Part shown: positions 22,200 through 34,340 of the stretch, one piece after another
Layout: every line of letters begins with the position of its first letter
Position numbering within the stretch: the first letter of the stretch is position 1
Origin: Harmothoe impar
Lineage: Eukaryota; Annelida; Polychaeta; Phyllodocida; Polynoidae
Length of the DNA stretch: 64,000 nt
Assembly: GCA_947462335.1 (NCBI GenBank)
Contig: OX381709.1
Coordinates: 70,362,609 to 70,426,608, forward strand
Direction of reading: 5' to 3'
Made by a program: the position numbers and the translations under genes
The notes under the pieces: generated by a model
The model's database searches: none
What the model was told of the DNA's origin: nothing
What the model saw: the letters and a program-made list of their open reading frames with translations, nothing else

Positions 22200-23480
22200 A
22201 GTAAATAGTGACTGTGTTAATGACATCATTGCAGACAACACTACAGGCACACAAACACAGCAAGACACCACAGGCACACAAAAACAGTCATCATAATTAT
22301 GTTTTTTACACTGGCAGACCTTCCCTGTACAATGGTAGTAACATTTATTGTAGCCTCCGAGGAGTGTATTGCAGGTTCTGTCATGGTTGACCATGTATTT
22401 CTCATTGAAAACAGCGCAGGGAATCCGTTGACAAGACAGAGACCTTGGCCAGTTTGCAATTCATGGCCCTCACTGGGCAGACTACATTATCCTACCCACT
22501 ACATAATTCCCCCACCACACTTCCCTATACCAACTGTAACTCCCTCACCTGTAATTCTGACCCACCTTATGTAAGTCCCACCTACACTCCACCACTTACC
22601 TGCAGGTGACCTGATCAGTTTCGTATAAATATAGATGACCATATATGTATCATGAGATACACATAAATACACACATTTTGATTTTGCAGTGTGTATTTTT
22701 TTAATAAATGATTTTCAAAATACAACAATCAAAAATACTGCATGATCAAGGTATGATATATGAGGTGCAGTATGTATGCAGAAACCTAAGGATTTCAGTA
22801 TTTCCCGAAGCGCAAAATACAAGCAACATTATTCTATGATGTAGAAGTTAAACATTGGCCAACATAAGATGGCCTTGGTAATGAGTTATAAGTTGAGCAT
22901 CATCCACTGCTATAGATGGATGATTTAACATTTACATGTGTGATTATATCATATTGTATGGTGAAAGATATGTGTCACTATAGCCTAGGGATAATTAAAA
23001 ATATATTTAATGTTATGACCCTGGTGTGTGGCTATCATGGTGAGGTTACCTAAGCACGTGTTGCCTTTGTTTGCCCACACTATGACGTAACTGAACTGTA
23101 TATGTAACTCGACCTATAGTAGCTGTCCTTGGTGGCTTTTAGAACTGGCAGGGCCTGGAGAAGTCTGTTAACATTACTGATCTCAAAATAAGACTCAATA
23201 GAAGACCGGTATCATCATGAGAGGTAATGCATGATAAGTGAAATACACCTTGCATTACCTCTCATTACCTTAATAAGGCCACCTCACAAACGTGTTCTGC
23301 TTATGAAGTTTCATGTTGCCCAGACCTGTATAATCACCCCATATGTGTCTAGCATGTTTTAATGCCATCTCTAGTTGCAATTAAATAGGTCTACTAGTAA
23401 GGTCTCTCATCCCTTATGCCTATGTAAGAAGGGCAAGCAGCAAAACCAGTGCCTACACTAGGACGAGTCATTTGGTACTA
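22200..23480. repeat. Dispersed duplicated block, copy 1
   Basis: ATCATTGCAGACAACACTACAGGCAC near 22,225 recurs near 26,165. The stretch 23,265-23,480 (AATAAGGCCACCTC, TAGCATGTTTTAATGCCAT, AAGAAGGGCAAGCAGC, TAGGACGAGTC) recurs in the same order at about 26,740-26,945. A third, weaker echo lies at about 23,660-23,790. Confidence 0.7.
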
Positions 23481-24718
23481 TAGATGCATGGGTGCATCTC
23501 GTCACAGGCCCCTCCCCCCCCCCCCTTATGAAAATATTGAAGATCATTTGGGTTTGTGTAAAGTGATCTGAGACTTTGAATAGACAATATATTTTTTGAA
23601 TGCCTCTAACATTTCCCTGTTATACGCCAACCTCAGGGCTGGTCATGTTTACCAGTCTCTAGTGCACAAAAAAGCCACAGATAATAAGGTGTCTCTCCCA
23701 TGTGCCTAATTAAGAAGAGCAAGTAATTGAGCAGCCACAGCTTATTTCAGAACCAGTCATTTATCATTCTATGAGGTTGGATTAGTGGGTCTCTTCATTG
23801 CCATAGAGTTAGACGTTGCCCCCTCCTCCTTCCCTACCCAGGTTGCGTGGTATTGCTCCACTCAAATGGAGAAGAATTGTCCTGATCTATGGATATAAAT
23901 GGTGTGAAGGTCCAATCTATTACAGATAAAAATTAAACTCTTTACGGAAAAAAAAAGGAATATTGTGTATTGATAAGTTTATTACCATATGCTTCATATT
24001 CATTAATATTCTCTCAGTGGCTTTAATTTACATGATATGGATTGCGGCACACATATCAAATTTGAAAATAGCTATATATATCCTCTCGCCGATGTCCTAA
24101 GTGGCTTCAGTGACGTGCTTCACTAATTTGGGTACATATTACGTATAACTTCATAGTCTGTGTTACTGCAAGCACCTTTGCTAATATTCACTGATATCCT
24201 GGAATATGGACATGTATTGTAGAGCAGATCATAGCATATAGAGGAATCAAAAGCATGTAATGGGTATCTGGGGTCAACTCCTGGTCACATTTTGGATGAA
24301 TAAGCTCTGGAGAAAATTCTGGATTAGCTAATAAGTTGCCTAGTAGATGTGCAGATTATTATACATATTTTTTTTTACATATTTCCTTTACTGTATGGGT
24401 AGAAATACCTCGCTGTACTATCCTATTGGATACAAAACAGCTGGAACAGACCAAACCATTGTTCTATTGAAAATCATAATGAGTTCAATCAACTGCATGT
24501 GACCATGCTACACATGTGCCATGTTGTATGTTTGTGTGACCTTGTTTCCCATTAGTCTCCTGTTATACAATTTAAATTCTACCACCCCTAATACTCTTCT
24601 GCATGTGGCCTTTGATTTGTATGGAACTGTCAATATTTGGGCATGTTAGTATTGTTACCAAGCAAATATAGATCTATTTTAAACCTAACTGAGCAGGAAT
24701 AACAACCATGACGACATA
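23481..24718. other. No gene recognised
   Basis: Contains a C tract near 23,512-23,525 and the weak third repeat copy (about 23,660-23,790). No coding signal. Confidence 0.4.
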
Positions 24719-24757
24719 TACAAATATACATATATATACATGTATATACATATATAT

Positions 24758-24820
<63 letters not shown>

Positions 24821-24822
24821 TT
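24719..24822. repeat. (TA)n microsatellite with CA interruptions
   Basis: TA dinucleotide run broken by ACA and CATG in its left half. The long minus-strand frame across it is an artefact. Confidence 0.95.
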
Positions 24823-26139
24823 AGGGAGAAAAAAGGCGGAGCAAAGACATGGTAGTCGTCAAGGCTAGCAGTGAAGCGAGAGTCTGCCTTGAACTTGACA
24901 TGGGCAAGGAAAGGGGCATGAAAGGCATAAAGCAAAGGAGGGGGTATATGGGAGAGCATTGGTGGTTGATCACGATTTCCCATTGAAATGCACGCGTCGG
25001 TATACACTTACATAAGTGGCCCATGAAAATATAAGATTGTAGTGTGTATGATGGAAATCTTATTTCTTTGAGATGATATTTATTCTGGATGAAAACAGGT
25101 CTGGTTCCTATAAAGTACCTATGTTCATCTGGCCTGAATAGGTAGCTGGTGTGTACCAGGTAGGTAGCGAAGTTATTAATGCTATTTTAAATAATGTCAT
25201 TATAGATAGAGGGAACATTTATATGAACCCATGCAGTGTGCACACAGAATTATTAGTTACCACCATAAATCAGTAGTACATGTATAAAAGACTAAATGAT
25301 TATTGAGTCTGATCAGAGATTTAATCCTCAGTAGTAACAGTGATATCATGTTGACTTTTATAATGACCATGAGCATAGCTAAGGCCAATACAAATGTGTG
25401 TTTTAGGCAATATTGTCCAAAGTTCGTGGTAAATTCATTTATATTTCTCCTCATAAATTATAGTCATTAAGTCACTTAGCTCCAAATTGGCGTACATATG
25501 ATTTTTCTTTCTAATTTGTGAGAGAAACTAGATCCAGATCTTTAGCTTGACCCACTCAGTATTTGTGAACTTCAAGCAGGCTCATGAAAATCGAATGTCT
25601 TCTGCCTGCTAGAATAGATGTTTCTGAACTGAATCTCAATAGAGTCAAGATGGCGAGGGATGCCAGTAATACCGACCCAATTTGGTGCCCCCAATGGCCC
25701 CGGTTTATTGCTTTTCATAACCAAACCATAAGGGTACCCGTAATAGGCTCATCCATGCCAGTAATACCGACAACATCCTAGGTCGTTCTACCATTGCTAC
25801 TTATTTACCAGCATAATTTCATTTGCTTTAAACTAATGGCATATATATCTAAGACCCTACTCTACACATATGTAAAGGCAAATATCCAAAATAGGTCATA
25901 AATCCCCTATCAGGGGGACACCGTCTTTAAGCTACCAAGAACATAATAACCAACAGTACTCTCCCCACCCCCTGCCCCCACACACCTCGCCCAGGAGAGT
26001 AGTTATGGAGCGGTTGTAAACTAGGCCATAAGGCAGCATTGTCGCATGTGCGGGCCTTACTGACATCCATCCCCTACACGCCACCAACGAGTCGTTAAGT
26101 GGCTGTTCCCGCATGTAAGGCCACCCCATCCTTCCAGTG
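24823..26139. other. No gene recognised
   Basis: AT-rich. GCCAGTAATACCGAC occurs twice about 90 bases apart (about 25,661 and 25,758). Nothing else is supported. Confidence 0.4.
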
Positions 26140-26960
26140 CGGGATATTGACTTTGTTGATAAGATCATTGCAGACAACACTACAGGCACAGAAACACAGC
26201 ACAATAGCCATCATAAGTTCTTTACACTATCAGACTTATCCTAGATGCAAAAAGTAAAAGCAGTAATTCTAGCCTCCAAGTCTGTATCATCATTTAGATA
26301 TTGGTGGTGTACCTAAGCCCCACCCTGCCTTTTCCATAATATAGCGGTCTGTCTCACCAGTAGGCTTATAGTGTGTAGCAAGACAATGCTATCTGATGCC
26401 AGACTGTAGGTTTTGAGCCTAGTCTCAATTGGTTTGAATAAATTATTCATCTCGAACTGTCATTGAATCAAAAGGGGAAATGCTATTAGGTAGCCTGCCA
26501 GATGCCTCAGCTTGACAGCAGAATGACAGCGCAATGGTCTTTTCACTAAGCTCTATTTTGTCGGAATCTGGAACGTTTACCCTTAAATAATCAGCCTGAT
26601 TAGCCCCTATGTTGTTGTGGCATTGGTGGTTTGCCTTGGAGTGGTCTCTTATCATCTCCGATTATAGAATAAGAAAACCAGCCTTACTGTGAGAGACAAT
26701 GCATGACACGTAGAATACATCTAATGTCCAGAAACATTGCTTTAATAAGGCCACCTCCCAAATGTGTCATACTTATGTAGCATCATGTCACCTAGCCTTG
26801 TATAAACCTCCCATACGTGCCTGGCATGTTTTAATGCCATTTCCAGTCACAATTAAGCAGAGCCACTGATAAGGTTCCCCATCCCATATGCCTGATTAAG
26901 AAGGGCAAGCAGCGGAACAAGTGCTAACAGTAGGACGAGTCGTTTTAGTACTACAAGAGG
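26140..26960. repeat. Dispersed duplicated block, copy 2
   Basis: Same order of blocks as 22,200-23,480 but shorter in the middle; see that entry. The divergence makes it an older event than the 14.7/16.3 kb pair. Confidence 0.7.
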
Positions 26961-27364
26961 TGGGCGGCTATTGTAGATTGTGATTTTAATGACAGAAGGA
27001 AGCTATGCACAGCTGGTGTACCCCTTTTTCTTTTAAACATATTATTCCCATTGGTTTTTATGTGTTAAGATATTCCCAGGGTGTGTATTACTATTGTTCC
27101 GCTTTTTGCACAGGACCACAGCTATTGCCGTATGGTTCTCTATATAATAATACCGCAAACATCTGGGTTCCAATGTCTATTAGTATTAAAATCACAAATC
27201 AAGCAGTGCTCTGTATTATGAGTCAATAAGCAAGACTAACATAACTGATCTATTTTAGTGCTACCCCCCCCCCCCCCATTAACCTACTGATAAAGGCGTA
27301 AAAGATATCTCGTCATTTTAACAACTAATTATATCAAAATTCTCTGAGTACGGTATGTTGCATT

Positions 27365-27535
27365 AAATCATCATTACTCCTCATCAGTCATGATGCACCA
27401 ATGCAGTTCTGGTGAGTAACCGATGGTATTGATGCATCATGCCGCGACATTGAGAGTGTGTCAACCCATAGGGTCGGCATGTATCATGATGGCAAAGGGC
27501 ATACAAATTAAAGTACTATGGGGTCCTTAAATGGC
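27365..27535. mobile_element. Palindromic GCATAGT repeat, partial copy
   Basis: Contains CAACCCATAGGGTCGGCATG, GATGCATCATGCCG and the right end AATTAAAGTACTATGGGGTCC. The left end is missing. Confidence 0.55.
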
Positions 27536-27539
27536 TGAT

Positions 27540-28010
27540 TTAGAGACAGCTCTATGGGTTATTATAGGGGAACAGAGCGTGTGGAGCCCCACCCCACAGG
27601 GTGAGGGGCTGTAGCACTAGGGGTTCATACTGGCGCCCTGTGCCGAGTGTGAGGGGCACTCCAGGCAGGAGGCTGGAGGAAGAGGCAGTTACAGCAAGGG
27701 GGAGCAGCTCACGCTGAGGTCTCCACCAAGTTCTACCCTTTCTTATAGCACGGAGCACCTCACGTGGAGCCAGGTTAATTTGGGAGAGTGCCTCAGGAGG
27801 AGGGGGTGGTGGTGCAGCTAGGGAGCAGCTCAGGCCCTCTTAGTGAGCCGTGAGTCGGTCAGGGAGTGCAGCCTACAGGAGGAACACGCCACTTACCGGC
27901 CAGCTTTAATGTACCCCTGGAGGCAGAGACACTTGGCCAGAGGAAGAGTTAGTCGTATCCGCTTATTACAGACAGAAGGACGCGTTAGCATTTAACGGTT
28001 ATGGGATGTT
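27540..28010. other. GC-rich unique block, no gene recognised
   Basis: Higher G+C than its flanks, with repeated GAGCAGCTCA / GAGCACCTCACG motifs (27,702, 27,752, 27,822). No reading frame has a recognisable domain. Confidence 0.35.
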
Positions 28011-28054
28011 TAACATATACTGCAATATCTATTTGGGAACGAGGTAGTCGCAGG

Positions 28055-28560
28055 GGACATTGTACTCATCGCCATGAGGTGTGAGTAGGACATGGAATTG
28101 GGCATTGTACCAGGCCCCATTTGGAGTCAAAAAGAGGGAGTAGTATAGGACATAGGACCTTCACCCAGGCATATTTGGATTCAAAAAGAGAGTAGCATAC
28201 GACACAGGATCTTCACTCACACACATTTGCATACAGATAGAGAGAGAGTAGTATACGACACAGGACCTTCACCCAGGCATATTTGGGGACAGAGGGAGTG
28301 AGTAGTATAGGACATATGACACTATGTTTTTTCCTCAGGCCTATTTGAGACAGATGTATTTTGCTAAGGCCCATATGGAGAGAGGAACGCGCTGGTATTA
28401 GAAAACATCTATCAGCCGCTTGTCGTGTACTGGACCTTAGGCCGCTATTCACGCCCATTTGGACACACATGTATAGAGACACGCCAGTATAGGACATAAC
28501 GCTCTCATCCATGCCTATATCTGTATATGGAAACGGATTGTACAACATTGGCCCTTGTCA
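28055..28560. repeat. Degenerate array of a 55-70 bp unit
   Basis: Modules of the type GAGTAGTATAGGACATAGGAC + CTTCACCCAGGCATATTTGG recur about seven to eight times with varied spacers. The same unit appears in reverse orientation at about 43,245-43,400, so it is a dispersed family. The 111-codon minus frame here is not convincing. Confidence 0.7.
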
Positions 28561-29275
28561 TCATTTCAATTTGGATACTGGGGATGAAAGGAGAAGTAGA
28601 TGATATTAGTAATTTATACAGACGTTCTTAAGCGGAGAGGTGTTTGGGATTGCCTTGAATCATTTCAGATTGTCGGCAGAACATGGTGCACAAGACTGAA
28701 AGAAGATCCGCGGAATCATGGATTAGCATATTTATTTCAAGGACATCATAGAGAAGATTATTATGAGCTTTTGGGTCCAATAATAAATCCAATTAGACCT
28801 TTTACGAGTATTGTGTGATGTCAAGGAATAGTGAATATGACAGTCCCTATCCATATCAAGAGTTTATATGGAATAACCAGTTTTACTTTTGAATTTACGA
28901 GGAAACGGATAAGTCAGATATGGCCTCATTTAGAAACCACATTTTCTGGACTGTAGATCAATTTGTGTTTTAATGGGTTTCCCTTCAACTGAAAGCTTTT
29001 TATCACAACCACTGATCAATTGCAACAACGGACAGGGTTGACTGTCGGAGAGAAGATTCAGCGTTATTGGGCGGAAGTCCCAGGAGTAAGCGCTTGTTCG
29101 GCGGGGCAGGCGAGAGGTGTATTGACAAAAGACGAGTCCAATTTTCTCCGTGAGCTTGATGGACAGTTGCATGTTCCCTAGGGAAGGACACTTGTCAAAT
29201 TCTGCCAAGCAGGGTTTTCCATCTACAATGCTACACCGGCTATAGAATATAGACATCACCAAGTTGGCATCCCTA
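28561..29275. other. No gene recognised
   Basis: Two frames on opposite strands (+ 28,600-28,818, 72 codons; - 28,930-29,262, 110 codons) have normal-looking composition but no domain, start context or splice partner that I can recognise. A decayed transposon gene is possible. Confidence 0.3.
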
Positions 29276-29492
29276 TCTTAACCTTTAAGGGCAGCGCAGT
29301 GTTTTAATGCACTATGCACTTTGATCGCTCTTTAGATGTATTGCACCCGCCTTGGCAAACAACAAATGCATGCATCACAACTACGGGTTGATGCAGCATG
29401 ATGCACCAGCTTGATGGTGTTGCATTGGCGTATCATAGCGACAGACGAGCAGCAATCCTGGCGGCATCATGCAGTCCTTAAGGGGTTAGCCT
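29276..29492. mobile_element. Palindromic GCATAGT repeat, near-complete copy
   Basis: Starts TTAACCTTTAAGGGCAGCGC, followed by AGTGTTTTAATGCACTATGC, and ends GCAGTCCTTAAGGGGTTAGCC, with ATGCAGCATGATGCACCAG inside. Confidence 0.7.
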
Positions 29493-29837
29493 AGAGCTGG
29501 TATATCTATTGAGTAGAGGCGGCCCTGCCTGAGTACACACACGTGTGGACGTTTTAATAACATGAGCCTACAGCCTCACAGTGAACCAATGCTGCACACA
29601 ACTATGTATTCAGCTGATTAGACCAGACCCAGGCTATAATGTAATCTCACCCCCCCCCCCACCCCCAACAGTAGCACCCTGCAGGGCCTCCTGTGGATAT
29701 TGATCCAGACAATGCCATCGTGGTTGTCATAGTGTATTAAATAACCCCCTAAAACACACCGATACCCTCACCATTCCTGTTTACCCCCTGCCCTCCCAGC
29801 ACGACCTCCAGCTCCCCCGGCAGACCGTACGGCATCG

Positions 29838-30090
29838 GTTAGTCCTTGTAGGGCTGCCTAGCACTTTAATACACTGCCGCCCTGAGACGTCTATACAGCC
29901 TGGCTAACTCACCACTACGGCATTCATGCATCGTACCGACCTTTATTTAGGGTTGCTACTCTCCCAAAGGGTCGACATGATGCCTGACAGAAGTCCTGCA
30001 GTGTCGATTCACTATGGCTGCACATCTATGTATAATCACGACAAAGAGCGTATTACATTAAAGCTCTATAATATATAGCCCTTCAATGGT
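29838..30090. mobile_element. Palindromic GCATAGT repeat, degraded copy
   Basis: Contains TAGCACTTTAATACACTGCC at the left, AAGGGTCGACATGATGCC in the middle and ATTACATTAAAGCTCTATAAT at the right. Confidence 0.55.
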
Positions 30091-30461
30091 TGCATACCAG
30101 GCAGTCATCCATCAAGTAACCTAGCAAGACATGGAATGCATGGAATGCATCAGCGTCATCTTGTTTCCTTTTCCTAATTTTCCTTTTCTCAATTTCATAA
30201 GAAGACACGTGCGATTGCAGGATGAGAGAAGAATGTCATGACGTCTCCCCTGGAGAGTAACGTCATAACTTCACCTCTGCAAGGGGTTATGGTAGACTTC
30301 TCAGCTTCAGGACCCTTGCCTTGCCCTGGGGTGCGGGCGGGACTGGACACCGCCTGGCAGCATTGATTAGCAGAGGGAGGTGGAAAGGGCATGATATCTA
30401 TGTGATATTGGGACATTTGCTCGGGACGTGGTGCCACGGCCACTTTCTAAGCCCACCCTGC

Positions 30462-30519
30462 TCCACCCACACCCACACCCACACCCACACCCACACCCAC
30501 ACCCACACCCACACCCACT
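30462..30519. repeat. (ACACCC)n microsatellite
   Basis: About nine near-perfect ACACCC units, 470-530 bases upstream of the collagen-gene start. The His-Thr and Gly-Cys frames through it are artefacts. Confidence 0.95.
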
Positions 30520-30899
30520 GTACTCTCTGTGCCAGGCCTGGTCCTGCAGTGTCACACTACTGTACATAGGCAAACACGTTTCTCTGTCGGCGTCTGCTAG
30601 CTGGCACCACATCAGGATGACAATGATGACGTTGGCTATGACAATGAGGATAAATCTGAGAGAGCTTCATCAGGCCAGATTTGGCCAGGCTTAGCCTAGC
30701 CTGCAACGTTAAAGGTGTGCCAACTAGGGCCCGCATTTTGCCTAGCGTGGCCTCCTGTCTCGGAATGCATCGCGAGATTTAAGTTGGCATCATACTTCTA
30801 TACATCATGAAAGATCTAGTGTTTCTGAGGTTAGCCCAGATTTGTTTGCACCAGCGGGGGTCATAACGAGAACTATTTGCATGCAGTTATATCATTGCC

Positions 30900-30997
30900 G
30901 GTATATATCTATAGGGTACAGGTGTATATAAGCTCTGGGCCAATGATAAGACTCCAATAACTGTACCAACCAGAATAGGCATATGTACTAAATCAAA
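30900..30997 (+). promoter_or_regulatory. Core promoter and short 5' UTR of the collagen gene
   Basis: TATATAAG at 30,925-30,932 is followed by the start codon at 30,998. A TATA-driven start would fall near 30,955-30,962, giving a leader of about 40 bases. CCAAT motifs at about 30,940 and 30,954 are downstream of the TATA box and not in their usual place. The AAAATGGCGGCG at the start codon also fits a YY1 site, which often overlaps start codons. This is predicted from motifs alone. Confidence 0.5.
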
Positions 30998-32586
30998 ATG
31001 GCGGCGCCCTGTGTGAATACCGCACACACCCTACATGCTGTGTGGTTTGTCTGCCTACTGGTGCCCCCTATCTGGTCGCTGTCCATACCCAGGGGACAGG
31101 CCCCCTCCCCGGGGGGTAACCATGGCAACTCCGGCACATCTGGAGGAGGCGGTAGGGCGGTAAGGCTGCCGGGGGACGATAAGACGTCATGGGACGTCAC
31201 AAACGTCACGGCTATAACCCATGTCGCAAATGACACGCTCAACGCTGACGTCGTGATTAACGATGATTTCACAAATGGCACAGTGCATGCCGCCTTCTCA
31301 AACACCACAATGCCCTCCGACACTTCACACCATACCGATGCTGGAGCAGTCAATGATGCCCTTCCGCATGTCTTGGACTCCACAATGTCACCAAATTACA
31401 ATAGTTACAACATAAGCAATGACGTATCCCATGCAGGCAGCAATTTGACATCGCCAATTGATGTGGTCAATAGTACATTTGATAACACCATCATTGGACC
31501 TGTTATTGTCCCTGTTATGAGAGTTGCTAGGCCGATCTACAAGGAAGTGGCCACCGGTGTCCAAAATGACACTTTGGTGGCAGACAGCAACAATAGTGCC
31601 ACATCCGCTGTGTCCAATCAGACAACGCCCGCACATGTTAATACGAGACCGCATCCATCTCATGGCACCCATCCGGTTCTCATCACCGGAACAATACTAA
31701 AACAGGTGAATGACACTTTGGACAATGCCACTTTGATTGACAAACAGGATGTGAGCGAGGACGATAGCCACGATTCTGACCTATACGTGCAAAACAATAA
31801 CATTTTTCCCGATATCAACTCAACAGTTTCTCATTCTGAGGAGTATTCAGGTAATGAGGGTGGAGTAGGGTCCATTGACACTGCAGCAGGAGCAGGAGCA
31901 GCAGAGCACATGGCGGGCAGACCCTCTGGGGGTGTCATAGAAGTGAGTGACTCGGTCAATATGAGCACAACCCCCGCCGCTATTGTGGGCTCAGTACACA
32001 GGCAGGGGACGGAGGACATAACTGATGGTGACGGCCTGCTGATAGGGGTGTCAACCCCTGGTCTACACACACACCCACACACGACTCCACACACACCCCA
32101 CCGTGTCAGCCTCCAGGGTGCTGCTGGTGTTCTCCCCACCCTGCCTCCCTCCCCCCACACACCCTCCTCCAGCCCCGCCCCACCCACCAGCACAGCCCCT
32201 GGACGTCACACCACCCACATACCTACCAGTAACCCTGCCTCTACACACACTACAGTCTCCACTACCACACACACAACCAACCAGTCCCAGGACACAAGCC
32301 ACATCCCAAGTCACACCCCAAGTCATAACCAAAGTCACACCCCAAGTCACACCCCAAGTCACACCCCAAGTCACACCCCAAGTCACACCCCAAGTCACAC
32401 CCCAAGTCACACCCCAAGTCACACCTCAAGTCACACCCCAAGTCACACACCAAGTCACACCCCAAGTCACACCCTAAGTCACTCCCAGAATGACATCCAA
32501 GGTCCTAACTCCAGTTCCAACGCGCCTGCTTTGTCCGACTCTGCTCGCCGTTCCCAGGAACAGACCTTCAGTAATTGTGAATGTAG
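30998..32586 (+). CDS. Collagen-type gene, exon 1: signal peptide, glycosylated mucin-like region, SHTP repeat
   Basis: The ATG at 30,998 has a good context (AAAATGG). Residues 1 to about 29 form a signal peptide with a hydrophobic core [13 protein letters not shown]. Residues about 60-330 are rich in Asn, Thr, Ser and Val, with about 16 N-x-S/T sequons, often as NDTL or NST, so heavy N-glycosylation is likely. Residues about 350-430 are His/Thr/Pro/Ser-rich. Residues 434-497 are 16 tandem SHTP-type tetrapeptides, probable O-glycan carriers. The exon ends with a CEC pair. The donor GTAG|GTGAAC (phase 2) is chosen because exon 2 then continues in frame; unspliced, the frame stops at 32,590. 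The secreted or extracellular-matrix location is inferred. I cannot name an orthologue. Confidence 0.75.
32297..32488 (+). repeat. 12-bp coding minisatellite (SHTP tetrapeptide x16)
   Basis: The unit AGTCACACCCCA encodes Ser-His-Thr-Pro. There are sixteen units: [12 protein letters not shown], seven SHTP, SHTS, three SHTP, SHTL and SHSQ. Because 12 is a multiple of 3, the other five frames are also open and give spurious GVTW/CDLG/QVTP frames. Repeat number is likely to vary between individuals. Confidence 0.9.
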
Positions 32587-32635
32587 GTGAACATTAGGTA
32601 TGGTAGTCTGTAGAGGGTACATTTTTACATCTACT

Positions 32636-32960
32636 CCTTTAAAGGGAAGCACAGTAATTGTAATGAACTATGTCCTTTTGTAGGTGTGATGCATGAATAC
32701 AGTCCTCGTGCCCAACCCACCAGAACAGCATTGGTGCACCATGCTGACCCAGTAAACAAAAAAAACACGTTATACAACCGTTTATAACGTTAAACAACGG
32801 TATATAACGTTTCTCTAAGGCTCCTTATTGTGGCATGACGTTATATAAAGTTTTAAAACTTTATTTTGACGTAGAATAACGTTTTTTTGTTAGCTGGGGA
32901 ACACTTTTGGTGTATCAACCCTATTGGGTTTGAATGCAGAAATGCTGAGTCAGTCACCAG
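32636..32960. mobile_element. Palindromic GCATAGT repeat interrupted by a MITE
   Basis: Left part: CTCCTTTAAAGGGAAGCACAG to ACCATGCTGA. Right part: ACACTTTTGGTGTATCAACC onward. The CCCAG element at 32,748-32,898 lies exactly between them. The right end of the repeat is not well preserved. Confidence 0.6.
32748..32898. mobile_element. CCCAG-ended MITE, 151 bp, TSD GA
   Basis: Begins CCCAGTAAACAAAAAAAACACG and ends AACGTTTTTTTGTTAGCTGGG, flanked by GA on both sides (32,746-32,747 and 32,899-32,900). The interior repeats TTATATAACGTT. It is nested in the palindromic repeat. A close relative lies in opposite orientation at 38,512. Confidence 0.8.
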
Positions 32961-33870
32961 CTGTGCAACTGCGAATTATGACAACAAAAGACAGACGTGT
33001 GTGTTCTGATTAGTTGATTAACTTTACATGTTTAAAACACTTGAGTCACTTTAGTCATAAACAAACTGTCAGTTACTAGTGCCTGAGGTAGGCTACCGGT
33101 ATGTAAACCTGTCAGGGGCCAGATCCAGTTTTATAATATGTCACACACAGCCCTTTTGTAACCTTCAAGCAGCTTTAACTGACAATTGAATGATTTCGGG
33201 AGAAATATTGGCTCGACTGCCTTGGGGATTCAGAATAATCTCACACTATTTGTATATATACCACAATTGATTGAGACTCTCAGTGAGAGAACAGTATAAA
33301 TGGCCTGACTGTATATTCTCTATATGGATACAGGTCATTCGGCAGCCTCGTGCACCTACTGTAAATGAGGAGTTTGGATGCAAAACGACATAAGCGCCAT
33401 TCTAAAAATAGGGACAAAAATCTGACAAAAACGAAAATTAGAAGAGTGAAATACAATTCCAAAATTTACTGTTTTTGATATCCTTAGGACCTATTCAATA
33501 TACACTCTGTTACCGAAATATAATTATTGACCCCATGGTGTCTTTACAAAAAGCACTAAATGCTTCAAATCTGGGATGGAGATATGTCGTCTTGCATCTA
33601 AACTCTTCAAATGTAAGTCAGATATGTCGGATATGTGTGAGTAGCTGCATTTGTGTTGTAAGCCTCGGACAACAGTCATTATTCTCGCCTGGTGTCTTGG
33701 ACAGTTACCCTGTCCTTGGCTTATAGCAATTATAAAACAGCTCACGTGAATCACGAGTACATGCATAACCTAGTTCACCACCCGCCTACCTTGGCCTCAT
33801 TCATTGACCATCCCGGCATGTAAGTTTGGCCTAGTTGGTTGACCGCCTACATAAGTTGTCCAGACTATTT

Positions 33871-34340
33871 TGGCCTCATTGAGTGACCACCCTTCTATTT
33901 TGGCCTGATTCAGTGAACACCCTACTATTTTGGCCTCATTGAGTGACCACCCTACTATTTTGGCCTCATTGAGTGACCACCCTACTATTTTGGCCTCATT
34001 CAGTGACCACCATACTATTTTGGCTTCATTCAGTGACCACCCTACTATTTTGGCCTCATTCAGTGACCACCATACTATTTAGGCCTCATTGAGTGACCAC
34101 CCTACTATTTTGGCCTCATTGAGTGACCACCCTACGATTTTGGCCTCATTCAGTGACCACCATACTATTTTGGCCTCATTGAGTGACCACCCTACTATTT
34201 TGGCCTCATTGAGTGACCACCCTACTATTTTGGCCTCATTCAGTGACCATCGTACTATTTTGGCCTCATTCAGTGACCACCCCTACTATTTTGGCCTCAT
34301 TCAGTGACCATCGTACTATTTTGGCCTCATTGAGTGACCA
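33871..34340. repeat. 30-bp minisatellite, about 15.7 units
   Basis: Regular 30-base units TGGCCTCATT[G/C]AGTGACCAC plus C[C/A]TACTATTT, with one 31-base unit near 34,282. More diverged units extend left to about 33,793. Two variants (GAGTGACC and CAGTGACC) are interleaved. It lies in intron 1. The 72-codon repeating frame through it is an artefact of the 30-base period. Confidence 0.95.

Noticed and set aside
31831..32477. Long open frames on other frames and the minus strand across the SHTP region
   Set aside because: The 12-base repeat keeps all six frames open; only the + frame from 30,998 has a signal peptide and joins the collagen exons.
33488..33612. Exon-like frame with a GTAAGT donor in intron 1
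   Set aside because: Phases 1 in and 0 out cannot join exon 1 (phase 2) or exon 2 (phase 2 in).
34089..34307. Frame encoding a repeated SDHPTILASL peptide
   Set aside because: Result of the 30-base minisatellite period. No start context or splice sites, and it lies in an intron.
33871..34340. CRISPR-like array appearance
   Set aside because: Units are contiguous with no unique spacers, and the genome is animal.
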